Assembly: GCA_964019055.1 (NCBI GenBank)
Contig: OZ025216.1
Coordinates: 2,726,501 to 2,790,500 of the forward strand
Length of the DNA: 64,000 nucleotides
Reading direction: 5' to 3'
Source of the DNA: Anthopleura xanthogrammica
Taxonomy: Eukaryota > Cnidaria > Anthozoa > Actiniaria > Actiniidae
How positions within the stretch are numbered: position 1 is the stretch's first letter; every line of letters starts with the position of its first letter. Made by a program: the position numbers and the translations under genes. Positions 13,301 to 23,377 of this stretch are shown one piece after another. The notes under the pieces are model-generated. The model did no database searches. It saw only the letters and a program-made list of their open reading frames with translations, and was not told where the DNA came from.

Positions 13301-16300
13301 ACCTGTGATAAATAGCTGAATTCGTCTCTCTAAATCTACTCGACAGTTTGCCGGTAAGATTTGATCTTAACTATTTTCAAAACAAAAATTGAGCCTCTAC
13401 TCGCTGTGTTTTTTCGCTAAACGGAAAGAAATTTGCTCTAAAACTATTGTTAGCTGTTTTCTACATATTGTACAATTATTGTAGTTGTGGTGTTGAATTT
13501 ATTTTTCGAGAAAACCACAGAAGACAACAGGTAGTAAAACGAGAACATTCAAAACTCCAACTCAAATTGTTTGGCGAAAACTAGAAAGAAAAAACGACTT
13601 TCTACTACAAAACATGATTTATTAGGTCTTGAATTTGTCTAGTTATCATAATTTGAGGCCTTCCTATGTGTGTATTGAACAGTTTTCTGAAATTTTTCCA
13701 TTTTAATCTATAAAACACTGATTTTTTTGGGAATTTCACTCATTTCACTGGGGAAATTTGCCGCTTTTGGCCGTGTTTCCATAGCGACGTAATTGGTACT
13801 CCCGCGGAGTACCAATTAACGCTCTAATTGTACTCCTCTAGACCAATCAGAATCGAGTAATTTTGTCGAGTGTACTATATACCCAATTTCTATAAATTAC
13901 AACATATCAGCTGAGACAAGGATGTATCGCTTTACCTTTACACACAGGATTTCTGCCATTCCATCGGCCGTTTAAGCAATAAATAACACTCGGTCCATCA
14001 AGTGTATAGCTTTTCCTGCACGAAAACGTTATGTTTGTTCCATGAAGGCTGTTTTGGCCTGGACGTAGAGAGGGGTTTGGTATTGAATTAGTGAACCGTG
14101 GGCTGTAACATCCCCCTGAGAAACGAATAAAGAAGCATATAATTGGAAAGATATCAGACAGTGTCTTTTCTTTGTAATTTTTATGGATTTAACATAACAA
14201 TTACTTTTGCATTCTGGTCGTGGGTTACTCCAACTTCTTGTAGGTAAACACCGTGTGGTCTGAGATCCAAACAAATCATAGCCTCTGTAACAATAGAAGC
14301 GAATTTCTCTTCCCTCGAAAAATTCAGATCCTCTGAAGTATCCATTAGCAGGTCTTCCTGGATCACCACATATTCCTGGAATTAAACAAAAGAAAGACAC
14401 TGAGTCTCTTTTGCAAGCCGAAATATTTGTCTAAGTAGTCTTGAAAGTGCGATAAACTCTACAAAAAATTAAGATAAAGAAACAAATATATTAGTAATTA
14501 TGACTAAAATACATACGTTTGCACGCAGGCGTTTGGCCTCTCCATTGTCCATTTTGACAGGTGCTATATTCCTCGCCCAGTCTTTGGTATCCATTATTAC
14601 AATAATATCTGATTCGATCTATATGTCTGTGAAAGTCCTTTTCTCTGTATATACCACCATTGTCAGGTCTTTGTGGTCTCTGACAGCCCTCTGAGAATTC
14701 CAACAAAGAATTTGCAATCACCGTGTCGTAGAATAAAATTTCAATTTTTTTAGAAAAAGTTTGCGGCAATGATGTTAATCGCACAAAAAAATGTCAAAAA
14801 TTTATTTCATCGGAAATATTTCAGAGCGAGGTAAAGTAATACTAAAAGATTAGGTGTAAATGAATCGACATTAAGTCATTCCAGAGCCTCCAAAGGATTA
14901 AAGTAATACTCTTATGTCAAATATTAAGTTAATAAGATCACAACACAACACGAACCTTATTTGCGCAATTGCAAAATGAATTGCATTTCAGTGAGAGAAG
15001 GAAAGGAAGGAAGGAAAGAAGGAAGAAAGAAAGAAGCCAGTGAGAAAATTAATCCAAGCAAACAAGAGGAACTGAAGAATGGGAAAGAATATTGGCAAAT
15101 GATTAGTAAATAAACCCCTTCTGGCGGTTGGGATATCGGCTGATAATGTCCGAGGATGAAAAATGGTCCGAAAAATGAACGTTTAGCCGAGAAGCGATAT
15201 TGAGTCCTGCACGTGACCCATATGAACCAATGACAGCGCGCGAAAATTCATCGTTGGGTTATAACAACTTATATCTTTGGAAACTCGAAAATAGTGAAAG
15301 TTAACTAATATTAAATCGCATTAGTTACATATATTAAACACAATTATCTACTGGCTAATAACAATGTTTTCTAAACAAATGCTTGTAAATCTCATCTTAC
15401 CCAAGCACTCTGGTGTTGGATGATCCCAGTTTCCATTATTACATCTGATAGTCTGAGAACCCTCGATGTTCCATCCTTTTCGACACGAGAACCTTACTCT
15501 AGCATTATGTAAGAACGAGTGGTCATGACGGGAGCCATGATTAGGTATACCAGGATCTCTGCAGGGAGCTTAAGAAAATTTTGAAAGGAATTTAGGATTG
15601 TTTAAGCAAATCGGCGTTATTCGAATTATTATCCAGATGAATACCAAATACATATTTTTTCATCCTTCCATACATTGGCTGCAACAGGGTCAATGTATTC
15701 ACGATACAGTGATTATTCATGAAGATCATTATAGAGAAGTTTTGGTAGGACTATGAAAAACTTACGGCACGGACCGTGCCTTACCGTGACCTTGTGAGTA
15801 CCTAGCCGTGTATGAAAACATTCGAAATTCCATGCCGTGTCCGCAATGCACCGTAACCGTGTCGTGTGCCGTGACTTTTCATACTCATACGAAATCTGCT
15901 TTAATGGCTGCACCATTTGCTACTAATCACTTCTAATTTGAAAAAGTAGCTGAGAGGTAAAAACGGTTCTTCAGATTAATATAGTTACATGTCAATACGA
16001 ATTATTTTCACTGCATGTGGGCAAATTAGCTAGCAGTTTTCTGTCTTACCCAAGCATCTTGGTACATTTCCTGACCATCTTTTATCTTGTTGGCAGGTAA
16101 TGGAAGAGTCTCCAATAAGCATATAGTTTGTCTTGCACAAGTAACGTATCCTGTCTCTAAAAATGTACTTGCTTTTTTCGAGGTATACGTATCCATTTAC
16201 AAGTCCACCAGGGTTCCTGCACTCAACAGCTAAAATGTCCAATCAAATAAATCTCAGCAATTATGATTAGTAATGTTTTGTATTTATAGCATGTCAAATA

Positions 16301-19300
16301 GTACGTCTATCTATACATACCCGCGGGTTGAGAAAGAACAATAAAAGTGGTGTGCCAGAACAGAATGGGTTGCAAGGACGAATACTGCCAAAAAATGTCG
16401 GTGTTATAGACTATATCGCTATTGTGCCGCAGCAAAGCATTCTGGGACTGTTATCTCAATCAAAGAAAACCAAACAAAAGAACAACAAAACATGACGTCT
16501 TTTGGTTAGTGTTATTTGACAGTACCAGAATGCATTCCTGCGGCAGACCGGCTATCGATATAATCTATAGATGCGCCTATAGGGCACCGTAAGTTCCTTC
16601 TGCACAACATCGATTGATGTTATTCATAGGCTATGTATGAAAGCATTATAGCTGGAGACGAAATCGAATATTGCGATAAGCAAGAAAAAAAATCAAAAAT
16701 GACTCTTTTCATGGAATGTCATTATTTCTTTTTTGGCAGATTTTACCATTATAACAAGCAGGTACGTTATCGTTCCACTGTCCATCATCATTACACAGTA
16801 ATTCTGCTTTTCCAACCAAATCATAGCCAGGATTACAACGATATGTGACATTGTCACCAGACAGATACAACCGCCGGTTTTCTGTTTTGTAACCATTTAC
16901 AATGCTTCCTGGATCTTGGCAAATGTCTGTAAAAATAAATAACGAAAAACCCATCAACACATGTACAATCTGTATCAACTCTACTAAAACTAAAAAAGAA
17001 ATCAGTTTGGAAATATTCCTGTTGCAAATGTTTCACAATTATGAAAAAGGGTAAGTTTAATTTACAAGGGTAATAACTCACTAAGGCATGAAGGACGCAC
17101 ATTGGTCCATTTCCCATCATAACATGTCGAAGATCGTTCGCGAACCATAACTGTTCCTCTTTCACAAGTGTAAACTACTCGTCTTCCATGTCCATAGTGA
17201 GAACCTGTTTTAAAACCTCTACTGGGGGTGCCAGGGTTTGCACATGATCCTAATATTTGAACAGAAAGTGCGTTATTAATATATTTTGAGGATTCAAAGA
17301 CTGGTTAACTTCATGATGTTGTTGAGAACTTATCTAGTCATTTTAATCATACTCACTTTTACAAGAAGGCCATTGGCTATGTCGATTCTCCAGAATCCAT
17401 CTTCCATTGTTGCACGTCATTGACGGAGATCCAACCAATGTGTACAACCCTAGACATGTGTAAGTTACGTTCTGTCCATGTTCATAGTTTTCTCCGATCT
17501 TTCTTCCATTTCTTATATCCAGTGGGTTAGGACAGGAGCCTGAAAAACATTACAACCCACCCACAATCAACCAATAATAGTATCCAATGGACTAAGCTTT
17601 CTTCTTTATTTTACTTTCATGGGAGCTAAGGCCGGCTGATTTCGTATGAGTGGGAAAAATGACGGCACACGACACGGTTACGGCGCGGCACAGACAAGGC
17701 ATGGAATTTCAATTTTTTTATACACGGCACGGCACTCACACGATCACGCAAAGACGCGGTCCGTGTCGTTAGTTATATGCTTTGGAAACGTCTTATATGG
17801 CCAAATGAACTGATTCATTGCACAGTAGTGCATATGCTATATTGAGGACAAGTTGAGTTTCTGTTGAGCTTTTAGATCTAAAACAATGTTGGGAGTGTAC
17901 CAGTATATGCTCTGCTGCTCTAGGTGTTTTGATGATGTGACTATGTATGATATATGTGGAAATGGCTCAGTAGTCAATGGGATTACTTTTCCTTGAGGTG
18001 ATGGGTGTATTAAGAAGGGTTGAGTCTTGGATCAGTGAAGTGAGAAAAAATGAAAGATTATTTAGCAAACTAGTCTTCTGTTATCATTCTCAGGTCAGTG
18101 CTGCATGTGTTGAAAACTGGGACTAAACAGATATTACTTAGTAAAAAGATTCATTTACTTTTGCAATTTGGTGGACTGGCATTCCATCTTCCATTTGCTA
18201 AACATCGTATTCTTTTGGGTCCAAACAGACGATAGCCACTGTAACAATGGAAATGAAGTTCTCGCCCCTCATGAAATTCAGTTCCTGAAAAGTCCCCATT
18301 GGCAGTTCTTCCTGGATTACCACAATTTCCTATAATGATATTGAAGTATCATATTAAAGGCGGTAACTTTTTAGGCGTGATGTACAACAAGTTTGAACAG
18401 TGTTGAGTCGGCGCAGAAGATTGAACAAGATAACTTTCACTAGATATCATTAAGAAGAGGGAACACAATAACTTGTATTGGATTAACAAGTAAACACTCT
18501 ACAGAAAAATCAAAACCCCAAGATGTATGGCCGTTGCTATCAGTCAGCCTGTGGTCATTGATGCACGTACCATACAAAACAAAATGCATGCCGATACATT
18601 TGGAAGTAATGCTTTGTTACTCATAGTGTTACAATAAAATAAGAATAAGTTAGATAGATTTATCCATAGTTAATAAAGGGGACTGCGTACTGTTATCGTT
18701 ACCATTAGAGTGCAAGCAATATATCCGTGAAATACAAATTACTAAATAGCACAAAATAGTGCTAATTAAGCAATAGCAAACAATAGAATTTGCATAAAAT
18801 TGTACTATTTAGTATAACTAATGTTTCACGGATATACTGTTTGCACTCTATCAGCTTTTTTCACTATTATTATCAATATATTTAATAGTAAATTATATAT
18901 ATTTTTAGGACGTAAACCACATCTGTGTTACGTAGTAACCTCGAGATAGACTAGCGGTTATTAGCAAGTTAGTCAGATTTTCAAATTAAGGGCTAATTTC
19001 TACTTTCTGATGTATCGAGCGCAAGTTTACAGACCGGCACACATGAATTATTCCCAAAATTTTCCCAGGAGTGAAAAGAAGGGAGTATTGGAGTTTTGAT
19101 TGATGAAATGATATTAAGAATTGAAAAAAATGATATTAAGCAAACAAGTCACTTCTTAACATTTTTTGCTTCATTCTCAGAAATTTTACTTAGTAAACAC
19201 ATTTTAATTTACTTCTTTATTCTGGACTGGCTTCCAATCTTTCATTTGATAAACATCTACCATAAATGACCAAAAGTGAAGGTCTCTTCCCTCATAAATC

Positions 19301-22020
19301 CAGTACCCATAGGGCAGGATCCAGCGTTCTTTGTTGCATTAGTGACCTTCAGATCCGACTACAAGTACGAGAACGATCGAGTACGAGTTTTAAACTCTCA
19401 AAGATTGGCACTATAATTTCGTAGCCGTGGTGGAGTACATCGTTTGAAACTTTAGATTGTTAAAAATAGGAGTCGAATACGATTCAGTGTTAAGCACGAG
19501 CACAGGGCCAATTGCAAAACTCGTACTCGTTCTCGTAGTCGGATCTGAAGGTCGCTACAATATGTGGCTTAGTACGAAGTTCTAGACAATGAAAAGAAAC
19601 TTATGTTCCTTAATGACAGTTGCTTACTTTTTGTGATTGCTTTAATCCAGTCTAAAAAAGGTTCCATTCTTGTATAATAACCATATTTGCCTATGATTCC
19701 ACATCCTTCACCCCAACTGACCAGACCAACTGCTACCCATTGACGTTTGCCATCTCGTACAACCTCTCGTACTGCACTACTACCGCTGTCACCTTGACAA
19801 GTATCGCTACCTCCATTACCATCTCCAGCACAGAACGTAACTAACTCATTAAAATAATGAATGGTTGCTCGTCGACATAAATCATTACTTTGAAGTTTGA
19901 AAGAAGCATGAAGGAGGACTGGGGAATGGTTGTTTGTTTTGTTACTTGTTCTTCCCCAGCCAGCGACATATATTTTTGAACCTGGTGTAGAGAGATTCTT
20001 GTTTTCTTCAGGTAGACATACGGTACGAACATAAGAGGACAGTGAGACATTTTGACTTAGTTGTACTATAGCAATGTCATTTTCGTAGAATGGATGATGT
20101 CGGTAGCGAGGGTGGAGAAGTATTTTTGCGATCTGAATAGCTTGACCCCCTGCTATGACGACGTATCTAGTAAGATGAAAATACGAAATAACATTCATCA
20201 AATACTCTCAGAAATACAATGAAATCTATATTGAAGCAAAAGTGAGTTGAGAATATGACGTCATCAAATCCCTAATTAGCATTGAATCTTGAATATCTCG
20301 CGAACTAAAAATGCTAACAAGAAATGGTAAAGGCCAGTTTTCTTCTTTTATAAAATACTTTAACATGTGTTGAAATAGTAAAAACATGGAGACACAAAAT
20401 TTTGATCGTCGTCCCACTTTAAAAGTTTCATATTCTTGCAGTTTCCATAGCTCCACACATTTAACTAGTGTCTTACTTGTGCGGATAACTTGAATCCTCT
20501 ACGTAACGAATCCTGCTTGTCCAAGAATAAACTAGCTGGTAGAAGCAGTGTGCCGCCGTGAGTACCCATCTTTTGTCAATCAGTGCTCCACCACAGTGGA
20601 ATTGCGTCTCTTCATTAGCCGCTAGCAACAGCAATAAATATCATGGAAGAAGAAGAAAGGACAGCAACAATCAATAGATACAAATTCCATGCAAATAGCA
20701 AAAGTAAAAACTAGTGTTTTGGTCTCTCTTCCTTGATTCGAGGGTTTTTCTCCAGGTACTCTGAAGATCTTGGATCCTTTACAAAAAAATGATAATTCTA
20801 TGATAGAACTAAACAATGCTCGCCGCTTTCCCTAAAAGGGGCATGTTTGATCCATCTGAGTGTATTCCTTTGGTTGACGAAAACAATATATTTTTTTGGT
20901 AATTTCACAATTAATATCATTAATAGGTATTCAAGCTTCTCCTATTATAATATTATAAAGATAGCAAGCGTTTTTTATGTATATGTAAAGTACACTGAAT
21001 AAAAACCAAAAGTACTCACCTCCATATTTGGTTTTGTTTATTGCTACTTGCCAAGGCCACTGGCCTGGATGGGACTTCCTTCCTCCAATGACCTTTGCTC
21101 GTATGCCCATGGACACCCCACATTCACTAAAATCTAAAAAATGCTTATGAAATGTTTAATGTGTGCAGCTTGTGACCTAGACTTGCTTCAAGTCGTCCAC
21201 TCTCTTTTCCTCTCCCTGTTCATGGAAGTAAAGAAAATTTGGCGAGCGCTAAGCGCGAGCGTATTACGAGCGACGAAATCGCGAGTGGACGACTAGTTTC
21301 CTTTGCAGGGATTCGATTTCCGTTTCGCGCCAAAAATGTCGCCAATCCGGACGTAAACATAGTATAATATCCTATAAGATATCCATTCCATACTGAATTG
21401 CTTTCTCTGACGCCAAAAAAAGAAAAGGGACAGAGGACTTTTGGAAAGTCTACTTGTGACCATGCCGTTATCATGTAGCGGATATATATGTATATGTAGG
21501 TTGTGAATCTTAACTTACCTTGTGATTTGCCTGTACGACAGAAGCAAAATAATAATATTACTGCAGCCCATGAGGTCAACAGACAGGAAACCTACATCAA
21601 AAATGAAAACAAATATTTCTGATTTATATTGCAGTTTATTGCAACCCATTTTAGCCTCAAAATATATATGTATGTATAAGTTTCCTGACTGATAGGCTTC
21701 AAGTATTACATCAGTATATGTATACCCTAAAAACAGCTTTTGTGCCTACGGCAGTAAATACGTCTAAGTTAGTATCAGATGAAATGCTATCACATCAATA
21801 AAGTAATCATTATTACACATTATAAAGCATTCGCTTCCTCAATTCACGGAATTTCCAATCCAAATTCAATATCAATAAAGTGATACAAGCATTATAGTGT
21901 CTTGGATGGTTTCTTGTGGTTTTGATCACATGTTTTATTCCGATCCTGATCTTCCTACAATGCACATGTGTATTTCTAAATCATGGAAGAGAACTAGTAC
22001 AATACCTTATGCTTTGCCAT
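1000..22020 (-). CDS. Gene A: secreted S1 protease with 21 CCP and two F5/8C domains
   Basis: Multi-exon gene model read from splice sites and domain continuity; the exons sum to 5784 nt (1927 residues plus stop). Order from the N-terminus: signal peptide, trypsin-like protease, 15 CCPs, F5/8C, 6 CCPs, F5/8C, double Tudor-like end module. CCP exons begin and end in phase 1, so any exon can be lost or copied without a frameshift. The protease has His, Asp and Ser of the triad and Asp at the S1-pocket position, so cleavage after Arg or Lys is expected. The extracellular location follows from the signal peptide and the disulfide-rich modules. The role is unknown; by family a humoral immune, clotting or matrix protease is plausible. 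Alternative splicing of CCP exons cannot be excluded. Confidence 0.78.
1448..1604. mobile_element. Small palindromic element in 3' region upstream of gene A last exon
   Basis: Inverted repeat with arms CATGATATCGTAAAT and ATTTACGATATCATG around a GC-rich centre containing GCCGAAGC. A relative with the same outer sequence (CAATTATTGGA.GAGGTTGAGCA) lies at 62731-62877. Confidence 0.6.
1820..2242 (-). repeat. 95-bp exon-derived minisatellite, array 1
   Basis: About four to five units in the last intron of gene A. On the minus strand each unit holds the tail of an F5/8C exon (NPVCIPVEIYGCDLPS) and its donor, CTTCCTTCAG/GTAAGT-like. The real exon ends at 2243 with the same donor region. Confidence 0.85.
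2243..3172 (-). CDS. Gene A second F5/8C (discoidin) domain
   Basis: Exons 2883-3172 (ECGSALGMESRKIPDGNI, AYAWCS, YLQIDFG, ATQG) and 2243-2396 (IFIGNKDKGTIV to ACMRVEIYGCDLPS). The first exon is one codon shorter than its copy at 8544-8836. The domain is followed by a 95-bp repeat array in the next intron and then by the last exon. Confidence 0.88.
4320..5152 (-). CDS. Gene A CCPs 19-21
   Basis: Exons 4982-5152, 4713-4880 and 4320-4487, near copies of CCPs 13-15 (9976-10804). They differ only by scattered substitutions and small intron indels, so the copy is recent. Each is phase 1 to phase 1 with four cysteines and the Trp. Confidence 0.87.
5371..5868 (-). CDS. Gene A CCPs 17-18
   Basis: Exons 5686-5868 (QCKVPNNFTGIQSWPP, 61 codons) and 5371-5526 (PCRDPGLIENGDIG, 52 codons). 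With the preceding exon they follow the same type order (EIC, RC, VPC) as the cassettes of gene C, showing a shared ancestral repeat. The 52-codon type is a short CCP. Phase 1 at all edges. Confidence 0.82.
6581..6757 (-). CDS. Gene A CCP 16
   Basis: CCP exon of 59 codons, phase 1, starting ICQDPENILNGYKAG with YLSGDKVTY and four cysteines, ending APVCYG. It is the same type as the exon at 16747-16926. It is the first domain after F5/8C number 1 and lies just beyond the 95-bp array. Confidence 0.85.
6823..7288 (-). repeat. 95-bp exon-derived minisatellite, array 2
   Basis: About five units between the first F5/8C exon pair (ending at 7289) and CCP 16 of gene A. Units are over 95 percent alike by eye, with a spacing of 95 bases. 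Confidence 0.85.
7289..8836 (-). CDS. Gene A first F5/8C (discoidin) domain
   Basis: Two exons. 8544-8836 starts ECGSALGMESGRIPDGNI, has a Trp-Cys pair (AYAWCS), YLQIDFG and ITGLATQG, and ends in phase 0. 7289-7442 starts IFIGNKDKGTIV and ends with ACMRVEIYGCDLPS in phase 1. F5/8C domains bind phospholipid or glycan surfaces and would anchor the protein. A TIR element at 7489-7675 and the 95-bp array at 6823-7288 flank the second exon. Confidence 0.88.
7489..7675. mobile_element. TIR element inserted in F5/8C intron of gene A
   Basis: Perfect or near-perfect inverted ends of about 34 bases (AGACCTCATCGGCTTGGGTG at the left, its complement at the right) flank about 120 bases. The paralogous intron at about 2445 lacks it and reads straight through (CATATGTACTATAGGACCC), defining the empty site. 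Flanking TA suggests a Tc1/mariner-type target duplication. Non-coding, MITE-like. Confidence 0.75.
9976..10804 (-). CDS. Gene A CCPs 13-15
   Basis: Exons 10634-10804 (VCPHLDAPQNGKRIN), 10365-10532 (PCSDPGHPRYGRKKG) and 9976-10143 (GCSNLKIPNGMTTQG). They precede the first F5/8C domain and are nearly identical to CCPs 19-21 at 4320-5152, which precede the second F5/8C domain. The whole CCP trio plus F5/8C block was therefore copied recently inside this gene. Confidence 0.87.
11343..12246 (-). CDS. Gene A CCPs 10-12
   Basis: Exons 12067-12246 (FCSKPLDLPNGRMVG, 60 codons), 11789-11956 (SCQNPGAPSKGSKTG, 56 codons) and 11343-11510 (DCNNPGQPRNGRLNS, 56 codons). The first two repeat the pattern of CCPs 2 and 3 (the long PLD type followed by the GRRVSY type), evidence for duplication of CCP pairs. 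All have phase-1 splice sites, four cysteines and the Trp before the last cysteine. Confidence 0.85.
12478..13880. mobile_element. Foldback and larger TIR element in gene A intron
   Basis: 12478-12655 is a near-perfect palindrome with arms AATCGCACGACC and its complement. Immediately beyond, CACTCGACAAAATT (12666-12680) is mirrored at 13858-13875, bounding about 1.2 kb of non-coding sequence. This explains the long intron between CCPs 9 and 10. No transposase frame was recognised. Confidence 0.5.
13936..14690 (-). CDS. Gene A CCPs 7-9
   Basis: Exons 14517-14690 (GCQRPQRPDNGGIY), 14205-14375 (ICGDPGRPANGYF) and 13936-14115 (GCYSPRFTNSIPNPS). The first two are closely spaced and form the same pair as 61281-61460 and 61013-61183 in gene D, with a matching donor spelling after AAAC. 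The third is a divergent CCP with a long first loop. All keep phase 1, four cysteines and the conserved Trp. Confidence 0.82.
15401..16229 (-). CDS. Gene A CCPs 5-6
   Basis: Exons 16050-16229 (ECRNPGGLVNG, 60 codons) and 15401-15568 (PCRDPGIPNHGSRHDHSF, 56 codons), both phase 1 to phase 1 with four cysteines and a Trp. The near-identity with gene C begins at the first of these exons; the second is only moderately similar to 50307-50474, which puts the segmental duplication edge between them. Confidence 0.85.
15769..15900. repeat. GTGCCGTG-rich dispersed repeat, copy 1
   Basis: About 130 bases rich in CCGTG and CACGG words. It matches the reverse complement of 17630-17775, and 52480-52600 repeats the latter. 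No coding potential. Confidence 0.55.
16408..16570. mobile_element. Small TIR element in gene A intron
   Basis: Ends TATAGACTATATCG and CGATATAATCTATAG are imperfect inverted repeats, with GCATTCTGG and CCAGAATGC further inside. A copy lies at 51236-51400 in gene C because of the segmental duplication. Confidence 0.5.
16747..17539 (-). CDS. Gene A CCPs 2-4
   Basis: Three CCP exons: 17357-17539 (SCPNPLDIRNGRKIG, 61 codons), 17082-17249 (SCANPGTPSRG, 56 codons) and 16747-16926 (ICQDPGSIVNGYK, 60 codons). All have AG acceptors and GT donors in phase 1, four cysteines and the CCP Trp. The ICQDPG type carries a YLSGD motif that recurs in CCPs at 6581, 38765, 46294 and 51574, so it marks one ancestral repeat type. 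Nearly identical exons occur in gene C at 51574-52366. Confidence 0.85.
17630..17775. repeat. GTGCCGTG-rich dispersed repeat, copy 2 (inverted)
   Basis: Inverse orientation to 15769-15900. Together the two bracket CCPs 2-6 of gene A. Confidence 0.5.
18159..18329 (-). CDS. Gene A CCP 1
   Basis: One CCP/sushi domain of 57 codons, phase 1 to phase 1, with TATAG acceptor and GTAAATG donor. It starts NCGNPGRTANG, has four cysteines and the conserved GRWN Trp, and ends PPNCK. It is the first stalk domain after the protease. The equivalent in gene C is 52990-53160. Confidence 0.85.
18696..18852. mobile_element. MITE-like element with AGAGTGCAA ends
   Basis: Left end AGAGTGCAAGCAATATATCC and the complementary right end (GGATATACTGTTTGCACTCT) flank about 110 AT-rich bases. 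A copy lies at 53530-53680. Confidence 0.65.
19213..19330 (-). pseudogene. Decayed CCP exon in gene A intron
   Basis: On the minus strand this stretch resembles the CCP exon at 18159-18329 (same run of words around the Trp and the GRE-like segment) but has lost cysteines, frame and a clear acceptor. A copy lies at 54038-54150 in gene C, so it decayed before the segmental duplication. Confidence 0.5.
19341..19556. mobile_element. MITE-like element with GTGACCTTCAGATCCGACTA ends
   Basis: Inverted ends of about 45 bases rich in GTACGAG words. It lies between the protease exon and the first CCP of gene A; the gene C copy is at 54170-54390. Confidence 0.65.
19628..21133 (-). CDS. Gene A exons 3-5: trypsin-like serine protease domain
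   Basis: Exon 3 (21020-21133) has an ECG propeptide cysteine and the activation site RAK/VIGG followed by PGQWPWQV. Exon 4 (20477-20621) has FHCGGALIDKRWVLTAAHC with the catalytic His. Exon 5 (19628-20166) has the catalytic Asp in ENDIAIV, the partner cysteine in RTVCLPE, SDTCQGDSG with the catalytic Ser and the S1-pocket Asp, and VSWGEGCG. The propeptide cysteine probably bonds to the VCLPE cysteine, as in other chymotrypsin-fold proteases. Odd point: the residue after GDSG is Ser (GDSGSS) where most family members have Gly. The domain looks intact and catalytically plausible. Confidence 0.9.
21519..22020 (-). CDS. Gene A exons 1-2: start codon and signal peptide
   Basis: Exon 1 (22006-22020) encodes only MAKHK and ends at a GT donor. 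Exon 2 (21519-21591) follows a TGATGTAG acceptor in phase 0 and encodes a hydrophobic stretch (SWAAVILLFCFC) ending in RTGKSQ, a normal signal-peptide layout. The ATG is chosen because genes B and C have the same five-codon exon at the equivalent place, whereas exon 2 has no in-frame ATG of its own. The exon leaves phase 1 into the protease. Confidence 0.75.
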
Positions 22021-22991
22021 CTACCTTGTGATCGAATCCCTCACACGAAAAGGCTTTTTATCTGTCTTCTAATGCACAATCAGAGACGACGTTGCGAATC
22101 AGGATGAATGTTCGTGTTGACTGCCAACCGCTGACGAAAAAAACGTAATCTGATTCTGGGATAAAAACAGAATAACATGCCCCATCACAACAGGTCACAT
22201 TCCTCTGGCAACGATTCATTTTGGGTTTTGCGATTATCTTTCATTCTTTCGTTAATTCAACACCATACTTTCAAAAATCGAATGCTTATGAACGTGTTAC
22301 GACATATCAGCCTTTTACAGCATTATATACTTGAGTCCTTACCTTACTGTATATAAAGACACCTGCCTAAAGGAAAGTTAGACCATATATGATAAACCCA
22401 TCAAGTTTCCATTTGCATATATTTCAAGCAAAAAATAATAATTCTAAGGACATTTCGGCACTGGCTAGTCGGGTTGTTTATATGGTTTCTCATTAAAAGC
22501 GTCAATTACAACTTTTCATACATATGGCAGATCAAGAAGGATTTCAAGGGAATGGCTGTAACCTAGAAAGGCAACACATGGTGTTCTATTATATTTAAAT
22601 TTATTTTATATTTTCATTCTGTTTTTCGAACTCCAAAGAAGGGGTGGCAAGCCACCAATTCCCCCCACCTTTGCTAACAGTAAATATATTTCTATCATGG
22701 ACGTTATTTGTTTTAACCTCAACTCCAAATGTCATTACCTAAAATTGTTACGGCGCCAAAATGTGGCCTATTATTCCTTTAAAGTTTCAAGATCAAAGCA
22801 TTACCTCATTAATATTTTCACATAGTAAAACAAAAACTTGACTTCATAGTGTAAATCTTTGAAAGAGATATTAATAAAATCCGAAGGTTCTCAACATATA
22901 TTTCAAAATTGAAAAAGGCTTTTTAGCGACTGGCAATCTGGCATTATCACATGAAAGGCCGATATAGGTTTCGCATCATGTGTTTATCATT
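22021..22991 (-). promoter_or_regulatory. Spacer and likely promoter of gene A
   Basis: About 970 bases between the start codon of A and the stop codon of B. It is nearly identical to the spacer upstream of gene C (56847-57809), so A and C probably share control elements. A TATATAA-like string on the minus strand lies near 22325-22335, roughly 305 bases before the ATG, and is also present upstream of C. No experimentally known motif is claimed. No coding exon was seen here. Confidence 0.4.
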
Positions 22992-23377
22992 TTAGTTACA
23001 GAAGGTAGGTGCTTTTAGTAGACGTATTTGGTCTATTGTAACGAGTTTCTCATCACCGTCATCTGCTCTCACTCGGTGTCTGTCATATCTGTCTCTTCCT
23101 GTCATGATGGTACTTGTGTAATATGTATGTCCCCACGGTGCTAACACCCTGGTGCCTACTTGTAGCTCTTCGTGCTTGGGAGGAACATCCAGGACAAACG
23201 GCAAGTCTTCGTACGCTAACAAGTTTTTATAACGAGGTCTGCCATGCTTCTCGTTTTCTAGTTCTACTCTCCAGTACCTACTACTGATGCTTGTCAGGTA
23301 GGCCTTGAAGTATCTATATCCACCATTTGGATTACTAGCCCATTTTGCAACAATACGAGATCCAGTCATGATACAAT
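22992..23377 (-). CDS. Gene B last exon: double Tudor-like module
   Basis: Acceptor CTTTTCAG; begins DCIMTGSRIVAKW and ends PTFCN plus TAA. Two SH3/Tudor-like units, as in gene A. It is closely similar to the last exon of gene D (57810-58195) because both sit in the duplicated 7.4-kb block. The preceding intron holds a 95-bp repeat array (23410-23850) and a G-tract element (24084-24366). Confidence 0.82.
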
